From Crateriforma conspicua (GTDB lineage: Bacteria > Planctomycetota > Planctomycetia > Pirellulales > Pirellulaceae), in contig NZ_CP036319.1 in the NCBI RefSeq assembly GCF_007752935.1, positions 744,001 to 808,000 of the forward strand: a stretch of 64,000 nucleotides of DNA. Reading direction: 5' to 3'. Numbering within the stretch: the first letter of the stretch is position 1; each line of letters starts with the position of its first letter. Positions 25,618 through 34,775 of the stretch are shown here, piece by piece. The position numbers and the translations under genes are program-made. The notes beneath the pieces are model-generated. The model saw only the letters and a program-made list of their open reading frames with translations. It was not told the DNA's origin and ran no database searches.

Positions 25618-28110
25618 CTATTGCTCTGTACCGCTCCATTTCCAGCGGCATTCGTAGCGAAAGTTATCCCTGGGATTGATCAATTGGAATGTCGCGATGG
25701 AACCAATGGGAAGCTCAACCTTTGTGGTGGGATCGATGGGTTCTGCCAGCTCGGGGGCATCAATTGGCCACCCGCTGATTTCAAAGTTTTCGTAGTTTCG
25801 ATTCTCTGGCATCAGCATCCAGATCTGTGCCAGCCCCGTGTCGGCCGGAAGGCTGAACTGAAAACGCCCTTCGTCCGCGTACTGCTCACTTGATTCACTG
25901 ATCAACAGACCTTCAAGAACCAGTTCGGCATCATCTCCCAGGGGAACGCTGCTGAAGTCCAGGTCCAGTTCCCAAAGGTATCTTCCATCCGCCAGTTTCA
26001 TCCGCCGATGCCGCGGTCTCAGACTCTTGGTCTTGCAGAAGTAATTCAGCGTTTCGTCGTTCGATGGTATTTGGAAACGCAAATGTGGGTTTTCGTCCGT
26101 GATCTTGGTCCGCCGGACTCGAAGACGACTATGCACGTAAGGCTTTGATTCTTGCCCCGACGAATTGGGCACCAAAGCGCGCAGATCAAAAATCCTGTCG
26201 TCGGACAGGACTTCGAAGCCGTCGAAGTTGAGATCGTCCATCGACGTCACTTCTTCGAAATCCACGGCTTCCACCGTGCGAATCGGCCCCGCCTGGATCA
26301 GCTCCAGTATTTTTCGATAAAGCGGGCTGGTCTCAGCCACTGCCGCCAGCACGTACCCTCGCTGGGTCGCGGTCCTATTTGACTTGTAAAGCAGGTAAGG
26401 CAGCGTGAGCATCAACAGTGTGACAATTGGCATCCACACATAGGTCGGCCAATCGCGAAAGCTCAATAGCGTGCTTAGGATTCGGCGTGATGATGATTGC
26501 TGAAGCCGCCGGGCAAATTGCAACGCCGTACCGGGATCGCTCAGCAAAGCAGCCGAGCCGGCCGAGGTGCCTTTCCGCATTGCCTTGGCAGCGACTGGAT
26601 TCCAAGGCGGGCCACTTGGGATTTCGGCCGGCGGCAACAAGGCTCGTTCGCGACAGGCTTGTCGGGCCACGCAGTACCCGTGTTGCACAAGAGCCGACAC
26701 CTCCAAGTCCGAGAAGGCATCCATGTCCGTGCGGATCAGCGACGCATGATGTTGGATTTCCGGATGCGGTGCGTGCGAATCCTCCGTTTGCTGGACGACA
26801 TGCGTGATCGGGAAGAACAGGACGCCGGGCGTATAGCGGAATGATTCAAGTTCCAGCTGGTTGACCCGGTCCATCAAGATGTCGGAGGATCGCATGGCCG
26901 TACTGAAAAGGCCGCCAGCTTTACCGTCGCCGCGAACTTTGAACGAAGCGCCCGCATCGCTGACCAAAATGCCATCGAATCCATCGCCGCCAGAACGCAA
27001 ACATGGTTTACCGGTGCATCGCTCCAACGCCGCAGCGATCAGCTGGCGATTCAACCAGACTCGGTCGCTTGATTCCAACCGATCGAAGGACGTGTTGGTG
27101 TCATCGAGCAACGCGCGTGCCCGCGGATCGGACAGTTGGATCTCTTGGAAGATCGGGTCACGATACAGCTCGTCGTTGCGGGCAATCGTACCCAGGTTGT
27201 CGATCAAAATCCGATGATACTGTTGTGTCTCCCGTTTGGATTTCGCAACTGTGATGTCTGGATCCAGCGCCGTCAGCTTTTCCCATAACCGTCGCATGGC
27301 AGTGTTCTCGGGCATTTCCGCTCCCGCGGATAACGCCGCCGCCATCGCATCAGGATCAAGCACGTCCGTCGCGTCTGGCGCCCCCGCGTTGCTCAGCGAC
27401 GTGTGCTGGATGTGGTGGAACATCCGCAATCCAATATTGTCATAGATGCCTCCATCGGTGAATGAAAGACGGCTGAATTCCCCCTCCTTGGCACCGACCT
27501 CCCAATTCCTCAGTTCCAATGGGGGAAAGAATCCCGGAAACGCCGACGAAGCCGCGACCGCCATGGGGACCGTTGCCAGCCCCATCCGTACTTTTTCAAA
27601 GCGGTCGTATCGCCCCGGAGTCCGTCGCAGCAGTAGCAATCCGTCCCGATGGAACGCGCAAAGTGATCCCTCGCTCAGGTTGGTTGCCAGAATGTAAAGT
27701 TGTGGCCGCTCGGGCAGATTGAAAAGGCTGGTGTCGCCGTACAAGCACTTTTCGTAGTGCTGCTCCAACAGCCCGGCACGCGTGTACTGCCGGCGAGTCG
27801 ACATTCGCAGAGTCCGTCTGCCGATGTTCGTCATCGACGCCAATGGGAACCGGCGAACAATGCGATTGCGTACATCCAGCTGTACCAAATGCAGGATCTC
27901 TTCAGCGACTTGTTGCCATTCCTCGTCGCTCCCGCAGTACCGGTCCCAGTTCAGCACCAGATGAGCGGCTAGGACGCTGCCACCGGAGACCGAAGTGATG
28001 TGAGTGACCTGTGACAGCAGCCCCGCGTCACGGAGAAAACGCACGACGCCGAGGTGATAGAGCACCGCGCGAAAGCCGCCGCCAGATAGCGCCAGTCCAA
28101 GTCGTTGCAT
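25618..28110 (-). CDS. Patatin-like phospholipase with C-terminal membrane helix and domain
   Basis: An 830-aa protein has the patatin catalytic dyad: oxyanion-hole GGGFRA at residues 10-15, nucleophile Ser42 in TSVSGGS, and Asp in FTDGGIYDN (about residue 225). Patatins hydrolyse acyl esters of lipids. The patatin domain covers about 1-400, with a long insert before TQQYHRILIDN. A single membrane helix (YVWMPIVTLLMLTLPYLLY, about 557-575) leads to a C-terminal domain of about 250 aa rich in beta strands that resembles no family I know. ATG 28110 was chosen because GGGGA sits 8 bases upstream and the family begins close to the glycine motif; GTG 28152 is possible but lacks a ribosome site. 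It has no N-terminal signal, so the catalytic domain is probably cytoplasmic. Confidence 0.88.
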   Translation of the reverse strand: MQRLGLALSGGGFRAVLYHLGVVRFLRDAGLLSQVTHITSVSGGSVLAAHLVLNWDRYCGSDEEWQQVAEEILHLVQLDVRNRIVRRFPLASMTNIGRRTLRMSTRRQYTRAGLLEQHYEKCLYGDTSLFNLPERPQLYILATNLSEGSLCAFHRDGLLLLRRTPGRYDRFEKVRMGLATVPMAVAASSAFPGFFPPLELRNWEVGAKEGEFSRLSFTDGGIYDNIGLRMFHHIQHTSLSNAGAPDATDVLDPDAMAAALSAGAEMPENTAMRRLWEKLTALDPDITVAKSKRETQQYHRILIDNLGTIARNDELYRDPIFQEIQLSDPRARALLDDTNTSFDRLESSDRVWLNRQLIAAALERCTGKPCLRSGGDGFDGILVSDAGASFKVRGDGKAGGLFSTAMRSSDILMDRVNQLELESFRYTPGVLFFPITHVVQQTEDSHAPHPEIQHHASLIRTDMDAFSDLEVSALVQHGYCVARQACRERALLPPAEIPSGPPWNPVAAKAMRKGTSAGSAALLSDPGTALQFARRLQQSSSRRILSTLLSFRDWPTYVWMPIVTLLMLTLPYLLYKSNRTATQRGYVLAAVAETSPLYRKILELIQAGPIRTVEAVDFEEVTSMDDLNFDGFEVLSDDRIFDLRALVPNSSGQESKPYVHSRLRVRRTKITDENPHLRFQIPSNDETLNYFCKTKSLRPRHRRMKLADGRYLWELDLDFSSVPLGDDAELVLEGLLISESSEQYADEGRFQFSLPADTGLAQIWMLMPENRNYENFEISGWPIDAPELAEPIDPTTKVELPIGSIATFQLINPRDNFRYECRWKWSGTEQ

Positions 28111-28644
28111 CAGAGAAGTCCCCGACAAATTGGATGTGAGCGGCCCGAACACAAGACCGTGGGAATGCCGTCACCACCCTATTCAATGGCCTTGGAAACG
28201 TACACCAGATTCGGTCCCGAGGACGGCAAATCGCGGTGACCTCTGCGAACCGTATCGAAGCCGTTGGGCTTCGTGCGGGAGCAATCCCCGACGAATGAAT
28301 GCGTTGTCTTCAAAGATCGCGGTCAAGGGTGATGGACGAACGCCACCAGCAGTTCTTGATGACCTTGGGACTGATGCCGTAGCGACCCCTGACCCAACGC
28401 AATGCCTGGATCGCCGACACGCGTTCTTGTTGGCGGACCAATTCCACCAACAAGGCGTTGATCCGTGCTCGCAGCCGAAAGCCCGTTCACGGCAATTCTA
28501 GCGAAGCCGCAATGAGGGGGGATAGAATGGATGCATCCTCGGGTCCACTAAATTTTTTGGCAAAAATGGGCGAGAAATTGCGCCCCAGATGGACGCGTCG
28601 TTTGCCTATTCATCGGAGACAAATGCTTGCCTCAAGGAAAAGCC
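28111..28644. other. Divergent intergenic region with a possible gene remnant
   Basis: These 534 bases separate the patatin gene (minus) from the zinc-ribbon gene (plus). On the minus strand, 28310-28486 is open without an ATG and reads LLVELVRQQERVSAIQALRW followed by RGRYGISPKVIKNCWW, which looks protein-like and basic but matches nothing I know; it may be a remnant. Otherwise I see no structure. Confidence 0.35.
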
Positions 28645-29178
28645 ATGCCGGACGAAGAACGAATCAATCAAGGTCACACAAAAGTCCGAACAGTCTTACG
28701 GTTGATCGGGCCGATAACGCTGGGCGTGGGCGTCATCTTGATGGTTGTTGGCCTTGTGAGCTTCTTTTCATCATTCGGCAGCTTTGAACCTCCCCGCTAT
28801 TTCTGGTGCTGCTTCCTTGGAATGCCGCTGATGATGGTCGGGCTGGGGATGTCTCAGTTCGGTTTCATGGGAGCGATCGCACGTTACCAAGCGGGTGAGA
28901 TTGCTCCTGTTGGAAAGGACACCTTCAATTACATGGCCGACGGAACCAAGGGCGGCGTGAAAACCGTTGCGTCGGCGATCGGTGCGGGACTGAGCGAGGG
29001 GATGGGTGGAGCGACGGCCCGTGTTCAATGTCCAAAATGTGGGCACGCGAACGACATCGATGCGAAGTTCTGCGATGAGTGTGGATCGGCAATGTCGAAG
29101 ACCTGTCCGTCGTGCGGTGAATCGAACGAAGGCGATGCGAAATTCTGTGACGCCTGTGGAAATAGGTTTTCGGTCTAG
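28645..29178 (+). CDS. Membrane protein with double zinc ribbon
   Basis: The 177-aa protein has two membrane helices (about 18-39 and 52-75), then an amphipathic linker and a cytoplasmic-type C-terminal pair of zinc ribbons: CPKCGHANDIDAKFCDECG (about 130-148) and CPSCGESNEGDAKFCDACG (about 155-173), each with four cysteines spaced for zinc. Such double zinc-ribbon (DZR) domains usually mediate protein or nucleic-acid contacts. ATG 28645 is preceded by AAGGA at 6 bases, which rules out the upstream TTG. Single-gene unit. Function not known. Confidence 0.8.
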   Translation: MPDEERINQGHTKVRTVLRLIGPITLGVGVILMVVGLVSFFSSFGSFEPPRYFWCCFLGMPLMMVGLGMSQFGFMGAIARYQAGEIAPVGKDTFNYMADGTKGGVKTVASAIGAGLSEGMGGATARVQCPKCGHANDIDAKFCDECGSAMSKTCPSCGESNEGDAKFCDACGNRFSV

Positions 29179-29542
29179 AAAGCACTGGATCTTAGGGATG
29201 CAGCGATCGCGATGGCATCGCGTACGTTCCTGTCACCAATGAAACCGTGTTCCTGGACTGTCGGTGTACGCATCGTTGTGCTCCAGTTCTTGACCATCGT
29301 TCGATTCGGAACCGCCTCTCGGATTTGTTGGCGCCCGCCTACCTTGCAACGACGCGTAGAGCACAGAAGTCATTCGGCGTTTTGAAGGTGAGTTATCCCG
29401 CTTGGTCTTCCAACGCTGGCTTGGGGCCTTTTGTCCCGTTCGCGGCGCGATCGCCCGACGTTTGTTGACGCTTGGTGTCGACTGAACGAAGATGCGGGAT
29501 TCTCGATCGACAGTCCTGGATCCATCACGAAGGTTTTTTCCG
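29179..29542 (+). other. Intergenic region before the sulfatase gene
   Basis: No gene is supported in these 364 bases. An upstream in-frame ATG at 29492 would extend the sulfatase by 17 residues, but that extension is not signal-like. No clear terminator for the zinc-ribbon gene was found. Confidence 0.45.
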
Positions 29543-31450
29543 ATGCCTGAATCAAGGTGTTTACTGTTCTCTGTTTGGGCGGCGTTGTGCATTGCGGGCA
29601 CCGGCCACGTTTTCCCGGTGATGGCTCAGGCCGAAGATAGCCAGTCCGAAACCGGAACGAACGACGGGACTGATCGACCGAACATTTTGTGGATCACCAG
29701 CGAGGACAACGGCGTCTCCTGGGTCAGTTGTTACGGCGGAACCAATGCACAAACGCCGGCGATCGACGGGCTGGCCGAGGAAGGGTTTCGCTACACGCAC
29801 TGTTTCGACAACGCGGCCGTGTGTGCACCGACCCGATCATGTTGGATCACCGGGATGTACGGGATCTCCAACGGAACGCAACCGATGCGCAGTCGCAATC
29901 CGATCCCGCACCACCAGATCAAATACTATCCCGATCTGTTGCGTGAGGCCGGTTACCACACATCGAATCCGGGAAAGACGGATTACAACATCGGCGGACG
30001 CGAAGACAAAGCGTGCTGGGACTTCAAAGGCGAGAAGGGGAAATCACCTTACGGCTGGAAATATCGAAAGCCGGGACAACCGTTTTTTGCCGTCGTGAAC
30101 ATCCAAGACAGTCACGAAAGTCGTGCCCACGGGAGCGTGGACAATGTGACCAAGGATCCGGCAAAAATGAAGTTGTATTCCTACCATCCTGATCTGCCGG
30201 TGGTTCGAAAGAACTATGCGAAATACGCCGAGGCGGTCGAACGAATGGACGCCAAGGTTGGGGCGACGATCGAGGCGCTGAAGAAGGACGGTTTGTACGA
30301 CGACACGATCATTGTCTACAACTCCGATCACGGCGGAGTGATGGCGCGAAGTAAGCGATTTTTGTACGCCAGCGGTGTCCACTGTCCTCTGGTCATCCGA
30401 ATTCCCGCTAAGTGGAAGCACTTGTATCCGGCGACCGAACCCGGCACGACGGTGGATCGCATCGTCAGTTTTGTTGACATGCCGAAAACTTGGTTGGCCT
30501 TGGCCGGTGCGGACATTCCCGAGCAGTTTCAAGGCACGGTCTTTCTGGGAGATCAGATCGAGCCGGCGCCAAAGTATCATCTTGGGTTCCGTGAACGTGC
30601 CGACGAACGACTGGATAATGTTCGCATGATTCGTGACGAAAGATACGCCTATCACAAAAACTACATGCCGTACGCGCCGGCTGGACAGCACCTGGCCTAT
30701 CTTTGGAAAGCACCTTTGACGGCGGCTTGGGAACAACATCATCGCGAGGGCAAAACCAATGAAATCACCGGGCGATTCTTTCGTCCGCGTGTTTCCGAAG
30801 AGTTCTACGACAATCAGACGGATTTCGACAACGTTCACAGTCTGATCGATGCACCGGAGCATCAGGTCAAAATCAGCGAACTGAAGAAGGCGCTTCGACA
30901 ACAACAACTGGAGTTGCGAGATTCGGGCTTGATGCCGGAAAAAATGCGTGAGCGACGTGCGGCGGCCCATGGGATCACCATTTATGAAATGGTGCGGGAC
31001 GAGAATCTGTATCCGTTGGAGCGATACCTCGATTTGGCCGATCTGGCGCTGGCAAGAGATCCGTCAAACCTGGAAGCGTTCGTCGGCGGTATGTCCGACA
31101 GTGATGAAGTCGTTCGCTGGTGGTCCGCTGTCGGGCTTCATTTGCTGGATCAACACGCGATGCCGGCGAAGGATGTGCTGCGAAACGGCCTTTCCGATGA
31201 ATCGCATGAGGTCCGTATGATGTCGGCATGGACGCTGGTCGAGTTGGGGGACTCCAAACAGGCGTTGGCTTGTTTGAACGAATTGTTGTTCGAAGGAACG
31301 AATAACGAAACGATGCTGCACAACGTGATCGATTGGATGGGGCAACCCGCGTTGCCACTGGTCAAACGCTATGTCGACCAAGGTAAGACTCGTGAAGGAC
31401 GATATGGTATCAGCATTTTTGGCCGCATCGCCCAATTGAACGGTTGGTGA
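29543..31450 (+). CDS. Secreted sulfatase (S1 family, formylglycine type) with C-terminal HEAT-like region
   Basis: This exported arylsulfatase-like enzyme of about 635 aa hydrolyses sulfate esters, probably of marine sulfated polysaccharides. A signal peptide (CLLFSVWAALCIAGTG, ending VMAQA) precedes RPNILWITSEDNG (metal site). Cys94 lies in CAPTRS, a CxPxR formylglycine motif with Thr where Ser is most usual. Further sites: NPGKTDYN, and the metal pair in YNSDHGG. After about residue 470, the sequence becomes helical with GLSDESHEVRMMSAWTLVELG, a HEAT-like segment. Maturation needs a formylglycine-generating enzyme or anaerobic maturase, not present in this window. ATG 29543 gives the best signal peptide; ATG 29492 is the alternative. 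Substrate unknown. Confidence 0.92.
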   Translation: MPESRCLLFSVWAALCIAGTGHVFPVMAQAEDSQSETGTNDGTDRPNILWITSEDNGVSWVSCYGGTNAQTPAIDGLAEEGFRYTHCFDNAAVCAPTRSCWITGMYGISNGTQPMRSRNPIPHHQIKYYPDLLREAGYHTSNPGKTDYNIGGREDKACWDFKGEKGKSPYGWKYRKPGQPFFAVVNIQDSHESRAHGSVDNVTKDPAKMKLYSYHPDLPVVRKNYAKYAEAVERMDAKVGATIEALKKDGLYDDTIIVYNSDHGGVMARSKRFLYASGVHCPLVIRIPAKWKHLYPATEPGTTVDRIVSFVDMPKTWLALAGADIPEQFQGTVFLGDQIEPAPKYHLGFRERADERLDNVRMIRDERYAYHKNYMPYAPAGQHLAYLWKAPLTAAWEQHHREGKTNEITGRFFRPRVSEEFYDNQTDFDNVHSLIDAPEHQVKISELKKALRQQQLELRDSGLMPEKMRERRAAAHGITIYEMVRDENLYPLERYLDLADLALARDPSNLEAFVGGMSDSDEVVRWWSAVGLHLLDQHAMPAKDVLRNGLSDESHEVRMMSAWTLVELGDSKQALACLNELLFEGTNNETMLHNVIDWMGQPALPLVKRYVDQGKTREGRYGISIFGRIAQLNGW

Positions 31451-31573
31451 TCGCCTGATTCGTTGCCTTCGGATCACTTCAGGTCCAGGTCCAGGTCCAT
31501 TAGGATCGAGAGTCACCCGAAGAGATTGCGAGTCGATGCTGGCGACCGATTCGACGTGAAAGCGGTTCGCGGT

Positions 31574-32785
31574 TCAGCCCGCGAACGAAGCGTTCATCGA
31601 TTGAATGATCGGTGAGGTTAGACGAGGGAAGACGCACGCGGTTTTCATCGCCACGTCGATCGCACGCGGACGTCGCAGCAACCAAGTCAAGCGTCGACAC
31701 CACCGTTGTCTGGATGCAATCTGTTGATTCCAGTGTTGTTGCCAGCGTGTTTCGGCTAGTCCGGCCGATGCCGAGTCATCAAGCGATTGGCGAATCACGG
31801 GGGCCACGCTTAAACCGCCGGCGAATGCCCAGGCCATGCCTTCGCCGGTGAAGGGTTCGACGTATCCGGCCGCGTCGCCGACGACGAACACACGATCCGA
31901 AGCCACGCGATTGATTCGTCGGGTCAATTCTGGGGTGCCGGTCAACTGCAGATCACCGATGGGCAATGGACCATACCCGGCGGTTTGCATGATATCGGCA
32001 AGCATTGTTTGTGGGGCACTTGCGGATCGATAGCCGGAACGATCGACCGCGGCGGCAAAGTTTAAATGGCCGTTTTCGACTCGGACCATGCCGACGTATC
32101 CCTGTGCACCGGTCGCCATGTAGATGACACCGGGCTTGAAGTGTTCAAACGCCGGATGTGCCGCGTCGTCTCGCAGGATGCCGCCCAATCCGATGCGTGA
32201 GTTCGCTGAAATCGAGTCGGTGAACTCGTTCAGTTTTCGCAGGCTGGGATGTCCCAAGCCGTCGGCGGCTAGAACCGTTTTTCCGCGGACAACCGCTTTT
32301 GTGCTTGAGGACGTATTGGCAACGGTCAGCTGGACGTCGCGGTGGGCCGCGTCGCTTTCGCGAGGCAAGACGCTCGCGCCGACCCGCGATAAGGTGACTG
32401 CGCCGGCATCGCGGGCTGCATCGAAAAGTGCGGCATCCAATCGGTGTCGCGACACGGCCAGGCCGCCGGGCAGATTCAATCGCACATGTTTTCCGCCGGC
32501 TCGCAAGTCAAAATGACTGAGGCGGATTCCACCACAGGTCCTGACAACATGCTGTAGACCGGCTGCGTTAAGAGCGGTCAATGCGCGGTGATTCACGCAT
32601 GCGCCACAGACTTTGTCACGAGGGAACGATTTGCGGTCCACAAGCAATGTCCGCATTCCGTCTTTGGCCAACTGCCGTGCCGCAAGGCTGCCGGCGGGGC
32701 CCGCACCGATGACGATGCAGTCCCAAAGGGTTTGGCCCGCGGATTGGAGGTTATCGGGCACGTCTGTGGGCATCACATGGTTCAT
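31574..32785 (-). CDS. FAD-dependent oxidoreductase, geranylgeranyl-reductase-like
   Basis: A 403-aa flavoprotein of the p-hydroxybenzoate hydroxylase / geranylgeranyl reductase superfamily. The dinucleotide fold DCIVIGAGPAGSLAARQLA lies near residues 22-40, KVCGACVNHRAL matches the CGG/CG motif of the reductase group, and RVFVVGDAAGYVEPFTGEGMAWAF (about 300) is the second FAD motif. The start ATG 32785 overlaps the TGA of the methyltransferase gene (ATGA), so the two are coupled. In planctomycetes such a methyltransferase-flavoprotein pair commonly accompanies a type III polyketide synthase; none is present here. Likely substrate is therefore a lipid or polyketide quinol or alkene, by inference. 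Confidence 0.85.
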   Translation of the reverse strand: MNHVMPTDVPDNLQSAGQTLWDCIVIGAGPAGSLAARQLAKDGMRTLLVDRKSFPRDKVCGACVNHRALTALNAAGLQHVVRTCGGIRLSHFDLRAGGKHVRLNLPGGLAVSRHRLDAALFDAARDAGAVTLSRVGASVLPRESDAAHRDVQLTVANTSSSTKAVVRGKTVLAADGLGHPSLRKLNEFTDSISANSRIGLGGILRDDAAHPAFEHFKPGVIYMATGAQGYVGMVRVENGHLNFAAAVDRSGYRSASAPQTMLADIMQTAGYGPLPIGDLQLTGTPELTRRINRVASDRVFVVGDAAGYVEPFTGEGMAWAFAGGLSVAPVIRQSLDDSASAGLAETRWQQHWNQQIASRQRWCRRLTWLLRRPRAIDVAMKTACVFPRLTSPIIQSMNASFAG

Positions 32786-33561
32786 GGCTTGCACCACTTT
32801 AGAAAGAAGCGTTGCGGCCAATGGAAGGTCAATTCACCATCACCGAGCCCGGCATCGTGGGTGATCCCTTTGATTTCGGTGTCCGACCAAGCGGCACGCA
32901 CGGATTGTGCGCCGTCGAGGTGCACGATCGGGCTGCGCGTGATCAGACGTGACCCCGCGGCCGCCAAGAAGTATCCCCATCTGGTACGGCGAAGGTCACT
33001 GATCAAGACGGCGCGTCGACAGGCGGCGGCCATGTTGGCCAAGACGCGGACCGCTTCGCATCGCGTCAGGTGGTGCAGGAACAATGAGTTCAGAATCACG
33101 TCGTACTCGCCTGGCAACGACTCTTTCAAAACATCGATCGCGAAGAATCGACAGTCCTTCATGCCCGTTGTTTCGGCATGCAGGCGAGCATAGCGCAAGG
33201 CTCGCCGGCTGATGTCGCAACCGTCGATCTGCATTGGCGTTCCACTGCGTTGAGCCATTCGGGAAAGCGAAGCCACCACGTCACCACCACCGGTGGCAAC
33301 ATCCAAAACACGCAGCGGTCGGTCCATCGTGTTTGCCAATTGTTTCAGCGTGGGCCAAAACCGCTTACTGCATCGGCTGATTCGGTTGATGCGTCGCAGA
33401 CCGTCGAGCGCTTGGTAATGAAGTTGGTCATCCAACCGTGGGTCATCCATCAATTCCGGCAACAGACAACGTTCCTGCAGGCGATGACCTGCGGGAAGCG
33501 TTTGCGGAAAGTCCTCGATGGCAAAGCCAGAACGGGCGATCAATTGGGTTTCGTGTTCCAT
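32782..33561 (-). CDS. Class I SAM-dependent methyltransferase
   Basis: A 259-aa protein with the Rossmann methyltransferase core: LRVLDVATGGGDVVASLS (motif I, SAM binding), IDGCDISRRALRYA (motif II acidic), FFAIDVL, and DVILNSLFLHHL (motif IV). The N-terminus carries LMDDPRLDDQLHYQALDGLRRIN, typical of the group paired with flavoproteins in small polyketide-type clusters. ATG 33561 lacks a good Shine-Dalgarno site; longer in-frame extensions to 34113 overlap the divergent gene and look non-coding. It is coupled to the downstream FAD oxidoreductase. O- or C-methylation of a phenolic or quinone lipid is a plausible role, unproven. Confidence 0.85.
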   Translation of the reverse strand: MEHETQLIARSGFAIEDFPQTLPAGHRLQERCLLPELMDDPRLDDQLHYQALDGLRRINRISRCSKRFWPTLKQLANTMDRPLRVLDVATGGGDVVASLSRMAQRSGTPMQIDGCDISRRALRYARLHAETTGMKDCRFFAIDVLKESLPGEYDVILNSLFLHHLTRCEAVRVLANMAAACRRAVLISDLRRTRWGYFLAAAGSRLITRSPIVHLDGAQSVRAAWSDTEIKGITHDAGLGDGELTFHWPQRFFLKWCKP

Positions 33562-33982
33562 ACAAAGGCCAAGTGGAATTTGGACGCTACGATGACGGAC
33601 GATCTTCGGTCGGAATGAATCTGGGGACGCCCAAGGGCGTTCCGGCCAGGCGACGCAGTGCAGCTGGCGTGCCGCGGACCGTCGCGCACACTGTAGGGAT
33701 GCGACTACCGGACGCTGATCGGTGTCGCGGATCAGATGGCGTCGACTTTTGTCTAGTGTCGATGTCATCTCCGGCGTGCCTTTTGTCGCACCCGCCACCG
33801 GTCTGCATGAAGCCAGTGAAACGACGGTTACATTCAGGGGTAGACGGAAATTTTCGGTCGAAGGGCGGTCGCATCCTGAAATGCACGGTCGCCGAATTAC
33901 AGTGAGACCAAGCGGGATGACGGAGACACGTATTCCCGCCAAACCCACCCACCAATCCTTCCCCCACAATCCCGCCGATACG
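33562..33982. other. Divergent intergenic region
   Basis: These 421 bases separate the methyltransferase gene (minus) and a coiled-coil protein gene (plus). A short inverted repeat (GGGACGCC / GGCGTTCC, with one G-T pair) lies near 33625, about 60 bases ahead of the methyltransferase start. No polyketide synthase remnant was found. No clear promoter. Confidence 0.45.
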
Positions 33983-34675
33983 ATGAAAACCCTGATCGCA
34001 TCATCAATCACAACTGCCGCGCTGATCGTTGCCAGTTCGACTTCCGCGTACGGTGCAAACCTGCTGTCGTCACCGTGTGGCTGTGCGGTCGAACCCGTCT
34101 GTGCCCCTGCCATTATTGTGATTCCATCGACCGCTTGCGGCGATGTTGTTTCCGTCAGCGATATGGGAACCGTGGATCACCCGAGTCAGCTGAACATTTT
34201 GTTGACCGAAGAATTGGTCGCGCTGCGGCAACAGGTGGATGAGCTGACGGCCTCGGGCGAGCAAACCGCCAAAGCGTTGAGCGAAGCAAAGCAGATGATC
34301 GCGAAGATGCAAAAGCAAACGGATCAGTTGAAGCAGCAGCTTGCAAAGGAAAAGAAGCGTTCGCAGCAAGCGGAAGATCAGTTAGCTGCATCCAAAAAGG
34401 TGGCTGCGGAAGCGAAAACGCAGGCAATCCAAGCACGTGATGAAGCTCAAAAACAAATCCGCCAGCTCACTCGCCAGAATGGCAATCTGCAAAAGAGTTT
34501 GAATCAGACCAAATCGGCGCTACAAGCGGCGAACCAAACGCTGAAGGAAGAACGCAAAAAAGAGATTCCCGAAAAGGAGGAGAAGGGAATCGAAACTTCA
34601 CCGGCCAGCATCCGAGACGAACAGGCCGGCAATGGTGACGAGGCGACCGGTGACGACGCGCCGCTGGAAGGCTAG
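33983..34675 (+). CDS. Exported coiled-coil protein
   Basis: A 230-aa product begins with a signal peptide (MKTLIASSITTAALIVASSTSAYG), then a Cys-containing segment (SSPCGCAVEPVCAPA, three cysteines, plus TACG). From about residue 72 to 190 it is one long charged coiled coil rich in Lys, Gln, Glu and Ala. The tail is acidic and low in complexity (EEKGIETSPASIRD, ending DDAPLEG). It has no catalytic motif and probably acts as a periplasmic or envelope structural or spacer protein. ATG 33983 is the only start consistent with the signal peptide. It converges with the Ntn hydrolase gene through a hairpin. Confidence 0.75.
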   Translation: MKTLIASSITTAALIVASSTSAYGANLLSSPCGCAVEPVCAPAIIVIPSTACGDVVSVSDMGTVDHPSQLNILLTEELVALRQQVDELTASGEQTAKALSEAKQMIAKMQKQTDQLKQQLAKEKKRSQQAEDQLAASKKVAAEAKTQAIQARDEAQKQIRQLTRQNGNLQKSLNQTKSALQAANQTLKEERKKEIPEKEEKGIETSPASIRDEQAGNGDEATGDDAPLEG

Positions 34676-34744
34676 TTGTATCGATGAACGAGAGGGGGCG
34701 GCTCGTTTGATCTCGGCATTGCCTGGCCATTATTCGTATTGACA

Positions 34745-34768
34745 GGCCGCTGGGGATCGACAGCGGCC
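34745..34768. terminator. Hairpin between convergent genes, possible bidirectional terminator
   Basis: GGCCGCTG pairs perfectly with CAGCGGCC around an 8-base loop. It sits between the stop codons of two convergent genes. The U tract is poor on both sides, so activity is uncertain. Confidence 0.45.
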
Positions 34769-34775
34769 ATCGGAT

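Noticed and set aside
31481-31498. Three tandem AGGTCC hexamers between the sulfatase and FAD genes
   Set aside because: Too short to be called a functional repeat; probably slippage in intergenic DNA.
33587-33967. Minus-strand 126-codon frame as a polyketide synthase remnant upstream of the methyltransferase
   Set aside because: The translation contains no thiolase-fold motif and looks non-coding.
33722-33982. N-terminal extension of the coiled-coil protein
   Set aside because: The extension has no signal-like or family-like content, while ATG 33983 starts a clear signal peptide.
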